In this document: positions 1-8,072 of the stretch, piece by piece
Layout: every line of letters starts with the position of its first letter
How positions within the stretch are numbered: the stretch's first letter is position 1
DNA from: BOG-908 sp963848205
Lineage (GTDB): Bacteria > Pseudomonadota > Alphaproteobacteria > Acetobacterales > Acetobacteraceae
Length of the DNA stretch: 64,000 nucleotides
Assembly: GCA_963848205.1 (NCBI GenBank)
Contig: CAWKCV010000002.1
Coordinates: 62,001 to 126,000, forward strand
Reading direction: 5' to 3'
The notes under the pieces: model-generated
Databases searched by the model: none
What the model was told of the DNA's origin: nothing
The model's input: only the letters and a program-made list of their open reading frames with translations
Translations under genes and position numbers: made by a program

Positions 1-149
1 ACGGAGACCATGATCTCGATCTGCTTGAAACTGTCCCAGCCGGCTACGTCCTTGGCGGAGAGCTCCGGCGTCAGCTTCATGTCATCCACCATGAAGACGT
101 CGTTGAAGATTTCCGTGAGTGCGGCGTAGATCTGGGTCTGGTCGGTCAT
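1..149 (-). CDS. Acyl carrier protein (partial, 3' end outside window)
   Basis: Reads MTDQTQIYAALTEIFNDVFM and continues to a GWDSF motif at residues 38-42. Its Ser40 is the expected 4'-phosphopantetheine attachment site (DSL/DSF motif of carrier proteins). Only the first 49 residues lie in the window. The ATG overlaps the stop codon of the upstream FkbH-type gene by four bases (ATGA), so the two are translationally coupled. FkbH-type enzymes are known to load glyceryl units onto a partner carrier protein, so this is inferred to be that partner. Short length limits the call. Confidence 0.8.
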   Translation of the reverse strand, partial: MTDQTQIYAALTEIFNDVFMVDDMKLTPELSAKDVAGWDSFKQIEIMVS

Positions 150-2044
150 TGGGCGTGGCCTTCGCTGACGTGGATAAAAGTAGGCTCGGGAACGAAGCTT
201 CGCAGATCAAGCACAGCAATGCTGCTTCCGTCGTCATGGAGCTGACTCTGCGTAAAGCCGAGTTTGGTGTAATGCTCGCGCACCATGCCGTTCTTCTTGG
301 TCGGGATGTAATCGCCTTGCAGCGTGTGTGCGCCAATCAGTCTGGCCTGCTCGGCGACGAGATTGAGGGTCGTGCGCTCGACGCCGCGGCCCAACACGCG
401 ACAGCTCATCAGCCAGGTGTCGATGCCAACCACGCCGGGTGCGGTCGTGCGGCCGATGACGATGGCGATGATGCCGTTATCGCCGAACCGGTCGAGCAAC
501 CTGATCTGCAAGCCGAAACTATGTGCGTCCGCCATGATGGCTTCCACATCGCTCTCGGTGTGCCGCCGCGTGGTAAGATTGAACTGGTTTGTCTTGTTGA
601 TGAGCTGCACGACGCGTTGCAGGCCCACGCGGTCGAAGCGGTTCCAGATCATCCGCATGTCGAGCGCACGCAGATAGCTCTCCATGTCGGTCGCACCCGC
701 GCGCAGCTCGTCGCGCGCACGGTTCTCCTGGTATTGCGCCGTGCGCTCCAGATCCTCCGGTGTCAGCACGAGACTTTCGAAATAGCCGGCATCCGCCAAC
801 ACCGAAGCCACACGGGAAGGATCGTCGTCGGGCACCTCCGGCACCGCCACCATCGGCAGTTCTTCACGCACCAGGTTGCGCTCGAAAGGATTGTCGTCGA
901 GAAACACCAGGGAATCGAGCCCGATATTGAGGTCGGCGGCGATCGCACGGATATTGTCGGCCTTGTTCTGCCAGTTGGCACGGAAACTCGCGATGTCCGG
1001 GCGCCGCAAGACCATTTCAGGATGCTTCTCGAACGGCTCGAGTGCATTGGCTTCGTCATTCTTGGAGCTCACGGCCAGGATCACACCGCGGCGCGCGAGT
1101 TCTTTCGCGTATTCCTGCACCGAGGAAAAACCTTCCCCCATCGGGCTGCCCTGGCCGAGCACGATACCGTCAAGCCCGTCATCACCTATCACCCCGCCCC
1201 ACAACGTATTGTCCAAGTCCAGCACGAGACATTTGTAGGACCTGCCCTGACGCGCGGCGATCAGGCGCCCAACCATGTCGCCATAGGTGGGCGCCAGCGC
1301 GGGCGTCACTTCCTGTTTCGAACGATGCCACAACGCCGGGTCGTGCCAGGTGTTCACCCCGTCGCGCAGTGCCGCGTCGTCGAGCGCCACGATGTCCACG
1401 CCGTGCGCATCGGCCGAACGACGCAGCGCCTCGTTCAGCCGTCCGATGAAGCGGTGGCGCGAGCCGGGCAGGCGATGCTCGTTGTTGCCCAGCAGCGGCG
1501 CGAATACATCGAGTGCCGCCTGTTGCAGGATCGGGCAACCGAAAGCGCGGCTGGCCAGTGTCCAGCATTGTTCGATGCGCGCCATCGCGTCCGCCAGTGC
1601 CGCGTCTGCATCGGCTTGCGACAGGGCAGCGTGCAGCCCCTGCGTCAGGTGATAGGCATCAAACGCGAACAACACAGTCGTGGGCTTGAACCGATGCAAA
1701 TCGGAACCGTCGTCCATCAGCTCCTGCAGATACTGGCCATAATTGTTTTCGTAAGTACTGACATGAATGTTGCGCCTTAACCCGGCGACGCGGATCGCGG
1801 GCAGCAGATGCGCGAGTGTCGACGAGCCGAGTACCGCGAGCCGCACGGGTCTGGTGCCGGCGCCTGCGGGCGGCATGTCGGCGTATTTGCGTCGCACCAT
1901 CTCGTCGAGCGCATTCGTGCGGGTGAAATCGATCCGCGCATTGGCCAGCACCACTGCGGCGTCCCACGGCTCGGCCTGCGTGCCAAGCGAGCGGACGCGC
2001 GTGCGCCAGTCGGCAATTTCGGGCAACCAACGCAGTTGTTCCAT
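146..2044 (-). CDS. FkbH-like HAD-IIIC family protein
   Basis: 632 aa. An N-terminal SGNH-like region (VLGSSTLAHL near residues 71-80) precedes a HAD-IIIC domain with the nucleophile motif DLDNT (276-280), SSKND (326-330), a lysine in QNKADN, and FLDDN (381-385). A GNAT-like C-terminal region contains NKTNQFNLT. This order is that of FkbH, which dephosphorylates 1,3-bisphosphoglycerate-derived glyceryl and loads it onto an acyl carrier protein. Here an ACP overlaps its stop codon and a second HAD-IIIC gene lies 16 bp upstream. A GGAG sits nine bases before the ATG. The actual acyl group and final acceptor are not shown by the sequence. Confidence 0.85.
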   Translation of the reverse strand: MEQLRWLPEIADWRTRVRSLGTQAEPWDAAVVLANARIDFTRTNALDEMVRRKYADMPPAGAGTRPVRLAVLGSSTLAHLLPAIRVAGLRRNIHVSTYENNYGQYLQELMDDGSDLHRFKPTTVLFAFDAYHLTQGLHAALSQADADAALADAMARIEQCWTLASRAFGCPILQQAALDVFAPLLGNNEHRLPGSRHRFIGRLNEALRRSADAHGVDIVALDDAALRDGVNTWHDPALWHRSKQEVTPALAPTYGDMVGRLIAARQGRSYKCLVLDLDNTLWGGVIGDDGLDGIVLGQGSPMGEGFSSVQEYAKELARRGVILAVSSKNDEANALEPFEKHPEMVLRRPDIASFRANWQNKADNIRAIAADLNIGLDSLVFLDDNPFERNLVREELPMVAVPEVPDDDPSRVASVLADAGYFESLVLTPEDLERTAQYQENRARDELRAGATDMESYLRALDMRMIWNRFDRVGLQRVVQLINKTNQFNLTTRRHTESDVEAIMADAHSFGLQIRLLDRFGDNGIIAIVIGRTTAPGVVGIDTWLMSCRVLGRGVERTTLNLVAEQARLIGAHTLQGDYIPTKKNGMVREHYTKLGFTQSQLHDDGSSIAVLDLRSFVPEPTFIHVSEGHAQ

Positions 2045-2060
2045 CGACAGAACTCCGTGC

Positions 2061-3854
2061 TCAGGCGCCGACGCCGGCGGCGCCCACGCTTATGGGGCGC
2101 GCAGGTGTTGCAGGCTCGGGCGTATCGGCTAATTGCGAAACGATGTGCTGGAACACGCGGAAATAGACCATCCTGTCGAAATGATTGAGCGTCAGCACTT
2201 CGCTCTCGCTACGCACGAAATCGCGTATGGCGATCAGTTGCACGCGGGGAAACTCGGCCGCGATATCGGCCAGCCAGTTATTGAGCATCTTCTTGTTGCG
2301 CGCATTGGCTTTCGTGCCGTCCGGCCTTGTGAACCATTCGTTGGCCTGCAGGATGAACACGCGCGCGCCGGCGGGTGCATTGGACAGGATCAGACGTGCG
2401 TTTTTCTTGAACTCCGGCTCCGAGATGCAGCCGAGATAGTCGAACTCTTCGCGCAGCTGGGACATGAAATCCAGATCGACACCGCTTTCCTCGTCAGGCA
2501 CGTCCATCAAGTTCCGCATGTTCGTGGGCACGCCTGGAATGGTCAGCGGCGCAGTCGCCCCGGTTGCACGATGGCGATACAGCGCATTGTCCACGTCGGC
2601 CCAGAAACTCAGCAGCCACACGCCGGTGCCTTCCTTGGGCAACTCGGGTATCACGCTGACGAAATCGGCTTCGCGATTGCCGAACAATTCGAGCGCCCGC
2701 CGAGCCTCCACGCTGATCCCGTCCAGGCCGTAACGTGCGAACATACTGTGGTCCAGCCGAAGATTGGCCCCGCCGCGGACAGTATTATACTCGCCGTGCA
2801 CCTCGCGTACCATGATGGTAAAATAATGCGAGACCGCCAGCAGGTCGCATCCGCCGCGCGCATAGAAATAATCGAGTTTCGGCGGCGCCTCCGCACCCTC
2901 CGCCCGCGCCTCGGGCACGTCGACACTAATCCAGTCGATCGTGCGCTTGTCGGCGTGAACATTGGTCAGAACGTCGCCCACGACCTTCAGCTGCGGGCGC
3001 CCCAATCGCTGAAAAAGCCAGCTTTCAACACCCATGTTGAGGATGCGGCACGAGAAGCAGAAATGGTGCAGACGGCTCCAGCCGCCGCCGGTCGACATCA
3101 CATACAGGCCGCAATAGCCGTAATCACCATACCGGTCGCGCACGCGGATGATGCCCGCCTGCGTCGTGTAGCCGCTGACCAGCTTGCGGAAAGCGGCGCG
3201 CGCCTGCTCGATATCTTCCGGCAGGCGGGCCTTGGTGAAATTGAGCTGATTGGTGCGGTTGATCAGTTCGATCGCGCGATCGATATGCTGCTCCATATCG
3301 TGCTCGATGGTGACAGTCAGACCGCTCGCCCGCAGGAATTCGGTATTGTCGTGGCCGAAGCTTTTTTCCTCGGCCTGCCGCACAGCCAGCAACTGATATT
3401 GCTTCAGCCGGGACAGCTTGCGGTCGTCCTTGCCGGAGAAGAGCGGATGCGCGAGCAGGCCGGGAATGAACGTCTCGTCGGCCACCTGCATGCCGGGCAC
3501 GAAATGCTGCGCTTCGCCTAGATTTTGCGGGTTGTCGTCGATGAACATGATGGTGGGCGGCCGAAGCTGCACCGCGTCCACCAGCGCTGCAAGCCGCGGC
3601 CCCTTTGAGTCCCAGTTCACGCTGGGGAACACGAAATAGTCCCAGATGCCTTCGCGTTCCAAGATCGGCCGCACAGCCGCCATGTCGTTCTTTGAGCAGA
3701 TCGAGCTGACGATCCCACGCCGTGCAAGTTCGATGACCAGGTCGTGGTTCTGACGATTATATCGGATGCCGCCTTCCGTGAGCGTGCCGCCCCAGAATGT
3801 CTCATCGAGGTCCCAGATCACCAGCCTGACCGGCTCGGGCTGCACAGCTGCCAT
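2061..3854 (-). CDS. Second HAD-IIIC family protein with long C-terminal extension
   Basis: 597 aa. The HAD nucleophile motif is at the extreme N-terminus (WDLDET, Asp15 and Asp17), followed by CSKND (53-57), a lysine at 84 (WDSKGPR) and FIDDN (104-108). A GNAT-like segment with NRTNQLNFTK follows, matching NKTNQFNLT of the neighbour. The last ~270 residues (from about LDYFYARGG) look SGNH-hydrolase-like but lack motifs I can assign securely. Compared with the next gene the module order is swapped, with HAD first and esterase-like part last. It is the first gene of the HAD-HAD-ACP operon. Probably acts on a carrier-bound or glycan-linked acyl group; the function is inferred. Confidence 0.75.
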   Translation of the reverse strand: MAAVQPEPVRLVIWDLDETFWGGTLTEGGIRYNRQNHDLVIELARRGIVSSICSKNDMAAVRPILEREGIWDYFVFPSVNWDSKGPRLAALVDAVQLRPPTIMFIDDNPQNLGEAQHFVPGMQVADETFIPGLLAHPLFSGKDDRKLSRLKQYQLLAVRQAEEKSFGHDNTEFLRASGLTVTIEHDMEQHIDRAIELINRTNQLNFTKARLPEDIEQARAAFRKLVSGYTTQAGIIRVRDRYGDYGYCGLYVMSTGGGWSRLHHFCFSCRILNMGVESWLFQRLGRPQLKVVGDVLTNVHADKRTIDWISVDVPEARAEGAEAPPKLDYFYARGGCDLLAVSHYFTIMVREVHGEYNTVRGGANLRLDHSMFARYGLDGISVEARRALELFGNREADFVSVIPELPKEGTGVWLLSFWADVDNALYRHRATGATAPLTIPGVPTNMRNLMDVPDEESGVDLDFMSQLREEFDYLGCISEPEFKKNARLILSNAPAGARVFILQANEWFTRPDGTKANARNKKMLNNWLADIAAEFPRVQLIAIRDFVRSESEVLTLNHFDRMVYFRVFQHIVSQLADTPEPATPARPISVGAAGVGA

Positions 3855-4040
3855 TTTGGGCCTACAACTCCCTCATCCCGGGCGCGTCATAGCGCATGCT
3901 GCCATGAGGCGCCAACGCTGCCTTCCGCGGGCGCGCAGCCGGCGGCGAGCACACGGGCCGTTTTCGGGCTTGAGTTTGGCAACCGGGCGGTTCATTGCTG
4001 AAATCAGCGTCGGTCCACCCCTTATCCTCCGGAGAGCCCG

Positions 4041-5459
4041 TTGGTTGCCAAGAAACCTCACGCCCGGCCCAAGCCGGAAGCGGCGAAACCGACAAGCACC
4101 ACGCCGGGGCGGCCCGAGCTGATCATGCATATCGGCACGACGAAGACCGGGTCCACGTCCATCCAGCATCGGCTGGTGGCGCAGAAGCGCAATCTGCCAG
4201 CCCAGGGCGCCTATTTTGCCGCCACCCCGTCCGACAAGGGCCGCCACATCATGCTGGCCACCGCGTTTACCTCCTACAATTCGATGACCGACGACGCGGA
4301 GAACACGCGCTGGGAAGGCGAGGCGCCGACCGCCAAACTGTCGACCTACCTCGCGCAATTCACGGCGGAGATGAACGCCCTGCCAGCCGGCATAAAGCGC
4401 GTGATCCTCTCGGCCGAACAATTCAGCATGTATGTGCGCAAGCCCGCCGACATCGCCCGGCTGCGCGACTTCCTGGCCCCGTTTTTCAGTAAGATGACGA
4501 TCGTCGTCTATCTGCGGCGCCAGGATTCGCATTTTGCCAGCGTCTATTCCGAGTTCCTGCGGTTCGGCGACGTGCACGAACCCGACATGACGCGCCTGCG
4601 CGTCTTCCACCACAATTACGACTATGCATCCTTCGTCGGCCGCTGGGCCGCAGCATTCGGCGAGGCGAACGTGCGCCCGCGCATCTTCGAACGCACCGCC
4701 GGCAAAAGCTTCGACGTGGTGCAGGACTTCTTCGAATTGTGCGGGCTGGACGCGACGCTGAAGGGCGAAGGCCCGGCCGAGGACCGCAACGTGTCGATGA
4801 ACCGTGCCGGCCAGCAATTGCTGATCGCGCTCGGCCCGTTGATGCAGGTGCAGACCGGCAAGCGCGTCTCCGGCGGCACGGCGTGGAACCGCATCTGCGC
4901 GAACATCACGGCCATCGCACCGGGGCGTGGCTGGGAGCCGACCCGCGCGCAGGCGGCCGCGTTCATGCAGCGTTACGCGGCCAGCAACGAGGCGCTGCGC
5001 GCCCGCTGGTTCCCCGAGCGCGAGCGCGTGTTCTCCGACGACATGAGCGCACTGCCGGAAACCGAGGTGCCCGTCCCGCTCGAGGAAGCCTTGCGGGTCG
5101 CTCAGGCGGCCCTGATGCACACGACGATCCAGGGAATCGAACGCGAGCAGCGCCTGCTGGTCGAAAAAGCCCATCTGGCCGAGCGCGCGGGCGATCAGAA
5201 GGCGCGCAAGCACGCGCTCGTCCAGGCGGTGCGCTGCAACGGCGAAGCGCCGACCCCGCGGGTGGAGATGGCGCGGCTGCTGTTCGAAAGCGGCGATGTG
5301 GCGGGCGCGCGGGTCAGTCTCGGCGTGGCGCTCAGGGTGGCTCCCACCCATCCCGGCGCCCTGGCGCTCAAACGGCAGATGCCGCAAGCCGGCCAACTTC
5401 GCCGGCCGGCCAAGCCCGATACGTTGGCGCCTGCTCTCGACGAGGCGGTCGAGGTCTGA
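4041..5459 (+). CDS. Sulfotransferase-like protein with C-terminal repeat region
   Basis: 472 aa. Residues 30-43 (HIGTTKTGSTSIQH) match the 5'-phosphosulfate-binding loop of PAPS-dependent sulfotransferases. Residues 153-172 (TIVVYLRRQDSHFASVY...) match the 3'-phosphate-binding strand and helix. The last ~130 residues are alpha-helical and resemble degenerate TPR units, like the four neighbouring paralogues. The start is TTG, six bases after a GGAG; no nearer ATG fits the domain. It is divergent from the HAD-IIIC/ACP operon and convergent with the paralogue operon. The acceptor is probably a surface glycan or lipid, which is inference. Confidence 0.75.
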   Translation: MVAKKPHARPKPEAAKPTSTTPGRPELIMHIGTTKTGSTSIQHRLVAQKRNLPAQGAYFAATPSDKGRHIMLATAFTSYNSMTDDAENTRWEGEAPTAKLSTYLAQFTAEMNALPAGIKRVILSAEQFSMYVRKPADIARLRDFLAPFFSKMTIVVYLRRQDSHFASVYSEFLRFGDVHEPDMTRLRVFHHNYDYASFVGRWAAAFGEANVRPRIFERTAGKSFDVVQDFFELCGLDATLKGEGPAEDRNVSMNRAGQQLLIALGPLMQVQTGKRVSGGTAWNRICANITAIAPGRGWEPTRAQAAAFMQRYAASNEALRARWFPERERVFSDDMSALPETEVPVPLEEALRVAQAALMHTTIQGIEREQRLLVEKAHLAERAGDQKARKHALVQAVRCNGEAPTPRVEMARLLFESGDVAGARVSLGVALRVAPTHPGALALKRQMPQAGQLRRPAKPDTLAPALDEAVEV

Positions 5460-5483
5460 CGGGCAGCCACTCTCGGGGAGGAC

Positions 5484-7958
5484 TCAGGCCGCCTGCTTGA
5501 CCGTGTCGCGCCAGGCGACGACCTGCTCGCAGAAGCTGCGCCAGCGTTGCATGTCGATACCCGCGGCGCCCGCACGTCCCACGCCCATGAAGGTGCCGAC
5601 ATAGCCGGCGAACAGGCCGGGTTCGAGCATGCGGAGCGTGCCCACCGGATGGGCGTCGTCGGCCATCGTCACGCAGAGCAGAACGTTGTCGCCATAGGCG
5701 CGGACCGCGTCGAACAGCCGGCGCATGCCGCTCTCGTCGGAAAACTTTGCGCCGAGCTTATAGACGAACACCTTCTCGCCGGCCCGCAGATCCTCGATCA
5801 GCTTGGCGCGCAGGAAGGTGAGCCGGCGCAGGCTCTGGGCGAGCATGCGGTCAAAGCTGGTGTCCTCCACCTTGACGAAGGTGTGGGTGGAGTAGCCTAG
5901 CCGTCGATCCTCCACGTAATATTCCTGATGGTCCTCGTCTTCGGCGCGGATCAGCAATTGCGTGTTCTCGGCCGTGCCGATGCCGGCGAACTCGTCGCCG
6001 AGAGCGCCGACCAGCCCATCGAGGTCGATCTTGGCCCAGCGCAGCAGGCCCAGCGGTTCGCAGCCGAAGCGGCGCTGCACCAGGCCGAACTCGCAACCGG
6101 CGGCGGTGGCGCCCAGGCTTTCGAAGCGGCTCAGCAACTTGCTTTCGGCGGTTTCGGACGGCGCATCCTCCAGCAGCGCGCTTGCCTCATCGGCCGCGTC
6201 CTCGTCGCCCGGCACCACTTGCAGGCGGGCGCGCTGGATGACGGATTTGAGCGCACCGTCGCCGGGCCGTGCGGCCAGGCCGGCATGGGCGCGGCGCAGT
6301 GCCAGCGCCCAGTCGCCCGCGCGCATGGCGATGGCGGAGTATTCGCACAGCACGTCGCGGTCGGTGGGATAGGCCTGGAGTGCGGCTTCGCACACCGCCT
6401 CTGCCCGCTCATGCTGGCCGGCCACGCTCAGCACGCGCACATAGGCGGCTTCGGTCTGGCCGCTCGGTGGCGCGCGGTCGCGCAGTTCCTCGAGCGTGCG
6501 GATGGCGCCTGCGCTGTCGCCGGCGCTCTCGGCCAGCCGCGCGCGCGCGATCGCCAGCTTCGGGTAGTCCGGGAAGCGCTCCGCCCAATCGGCGGCGACC
6601 TGTTTGGCCTCGTCCAGCCGGCCGAGATAGCGCAGCAGTCGCAGATGCGCGATGCCGATCGGCACGTGATCGGGGAATTGCCGGCTGAGCTCGGCCAGGC
6701 GCTCCACGGTCGGTTTGATCCGCGCTTTCCTGGTGGCGCCGTTGCCCAGCAGCGAGAGCGCCGCACGCAAAGCGAGTGCCGCATCGTGCGGCGCGGCGTC
6801 GATCGCCGCCTGCCAGTGAAGCTCGGCGGCGGCCACATCCTCGGTCTGCAACGCACCGCGCGCGGCGTGCATGCGCACGTCGCGGTCGTCCGGATGGGCG
6901 GCGAGCGCTTCCGCGATCAGCAGGTCGGTCTCCTCGGCCTGGCCCACGCGCTGGCTCAACTGGATCGCGCCGAGATAGCCCGCCGGGGATTGCGGAAAAC
7001 GGCGGCGCATCTCGCCCCACCGCTCGAACGCCTCGTCATGGGCTTCCCGCGCCTGCGCCACGCGCGCGGCCTCGTTCCACACATCCATCATGCCCGGCAG
7101 CGCCGTCATCGCCTGCTGCACGATCGCCTCCGCCTCGGCGAACTCGTTTCGTTGGCGGTGCGCGGTCGAGCCCATGGTGAATCCCATCGAGCGACCGGGT
7201 GCCACGGCGCGCAAACGGGCGGCAAGGTCGATCACGCGCGCATGGTCGCCCTTGGCGGCCGCCAGATGGAGAGCGGTGATGAGATACCAATCCTGGCTGG
7301 CATACGTCTCGGGCAACCGCGCGAGAAGAGCGGCCGCGTCGTCGGGGCGGCCCAGCAGGCGCAAGGCGTGCGCCATGAGGCGCGGACCCGCGGGAAGCTC
7401 GGGCGCCATCGCGAACGCCCGCTCGCCGATCGCCAGCATGGTGGCCGGCGGCGTCTGCGGTCCGCACAGGCCGGCCCGCTCGACGGAGGGCCAGGCGGCT
7501 TTCGGTAGCGCCTCGTCGAGCAGCCCGGTCAAGATGAAAGCCGTCTCACGCAACCGGCGACGGCGCAGATCGCCGATGAAGCCGATCCAGGCCGGCTCAT
7601 CGAGCGGCCGGCTTTGCTGCCTGGCCTCGATTTCCCGCCAGCGCGCCTGCATCTGGCCACGCACCGCATCGGAAGCCTCGCCTTCCGCCAGAGCGCGTTC
7701 CACCAGCGCGGATGCATCGATGGCGGGCTCGGCGGCATCGAGCTCAGGTGGTGCGATTGGCGCCGTCTCAGGAGAGCGCTCGGGTTCGGGCGCAGGCTGC
7801 GCGGCCAGAACGGACGCCTGCTCCGGGGCCGCCATGGGCTCGTCCGGCGGAAGCGGCGCAGGGCGCTCGGATGTGTCGTCGAGCGTCGTGGCGGGTGCTT
7901 GCGCCGGGTGGGCCGCGCCGGGCCGGGCGGACCGGCGGCCAAAAAGCCAAGAAAACAT
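5484..7958 (-). CDS. TPR-rich protein with C-terminal SLG/CEFG domain (paralogue D)
   Basis: About 824 aa, last gene of a four-paralogue operon. The N-terminus MFSWLFGRR is followed by a Pro/Ala-rich linker of ~70 residues. About 500 residues of TPR-like helical repeats follow (LxxLGRxDEA, RFPxxxxxxI). The last ~230 residues begin FESLGATAAGCEFGLVQRR and carry THTF, RRLTFLRAKLIED, FVYK and MLEPGLFAGYVGTFM. The block SLG...CEFG with a later HTF and RRxxFL resembles DUF1796, described as a putative papain-like cysteine peptidase family. That assignment rests on motif resemblance only. ATG at 7958 is chosen because GAGGG lies just upstream; a TTG at 7973 is the alternative. No signal peptide is evident. 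Confidence 0.75.
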   Translation of the reverse strand: MFSWLFGRRSARPGAAHPAQAPATTLDDTSERPAPLPPDEPMAAPEQASVLAAQPAPEPERSPETAPIAPPELDAAEPAIDASALVERALAEGEASDAVRGQMQARWREIEARQQSRPLDEPAWIGFIGDLRRRRLRETAFILTGLLDEALPKAAWPSVERAGLCGPQTPPATMLAIGERAFAMAPELPAGPRLMAHALRLLGRPDDAAALLARLPETYASQDWYLITALHLAAAKGDHARVIDLAARLRAVAPGRSMGFTMGSTAHRQRNEFAEAEAIVQQAMTALPGMMDVWNEAARVAQAREAHDEAFERWGEMRRRFPQSPAGYLGAIQLSQRVGQAEETDLLIAEALAAHPDDRDVRMHAARGALQTEDVAAAELHWQAAIDAAPHDAALALRAALSLLGNGATRKARIKPTVERLAELSRQFPDHVPIGIAHLRLLRYLGRLDEAKQVAADWAERFPDYPKLAIARARLAESAGDSAGAIRTLEELRDRAPPSGQTEAAYVRVLSVAGQHERAEAVCEAALQAYPTDRDVLCEYSAIAMRAGDWALALRRAHAGLAARPGDGALKSVIQRARLQVVPGDEDAADEASALLEDAPSETAESKLLSRFESLGATAAGCEFGLVQRRFGCEPLGLLRWAKIDLDGLVGALGDEFAGIGTAENTQLLIRAEDEDHQEYYVEDRRLGYSTHTFVKVEDTSFDRMLAQSLRRLTFLRAKLIEDLRAGEKVFVYKLGAKFSDESGMRRLFDAVRAYGDNVLLCVTMADDAHPVGTLRMLEPGLFAGYVGTFMGVGRAGAAGIDMQRWRSFCEQVVAWRDTVKQAA

Positions 7959-7984
7959 CATGCCCTCAAACAACGCCGCGCCGG

Positions 7985-8012
7985 CCTATAGACATACAAA
8001 CCCTAACAGTCA
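7985..8012 (-). promoter_or_regulatory. Weak candidate promoter for paralogue D
   Basis: On the minus strand a TGACTG hexamer is followed after 16 bases by TATAGG, in the ~114-bp gap before the 5484-7958 gene. The match to sigma-70 consensus is partial and no transcript data exist, so the gene may simply be read through from upstream. Confidence 0.25.
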
Positions 8013-8072
8013 CTCACCCTCAGTTGGACGAGGTCCGCCCGGGGTCCGGCGCATGCGTCCGGCCTGCCGCAC

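Noticed and set aside
119..1780. Long open frame on the plus strand (553 codons) opposite the FkbH-like gene
   Set aside because: It is antisense to a clear HAD-IIIC protein and has Arg/His-rich, domain-free sequence typical of GC-rich shadow frames.
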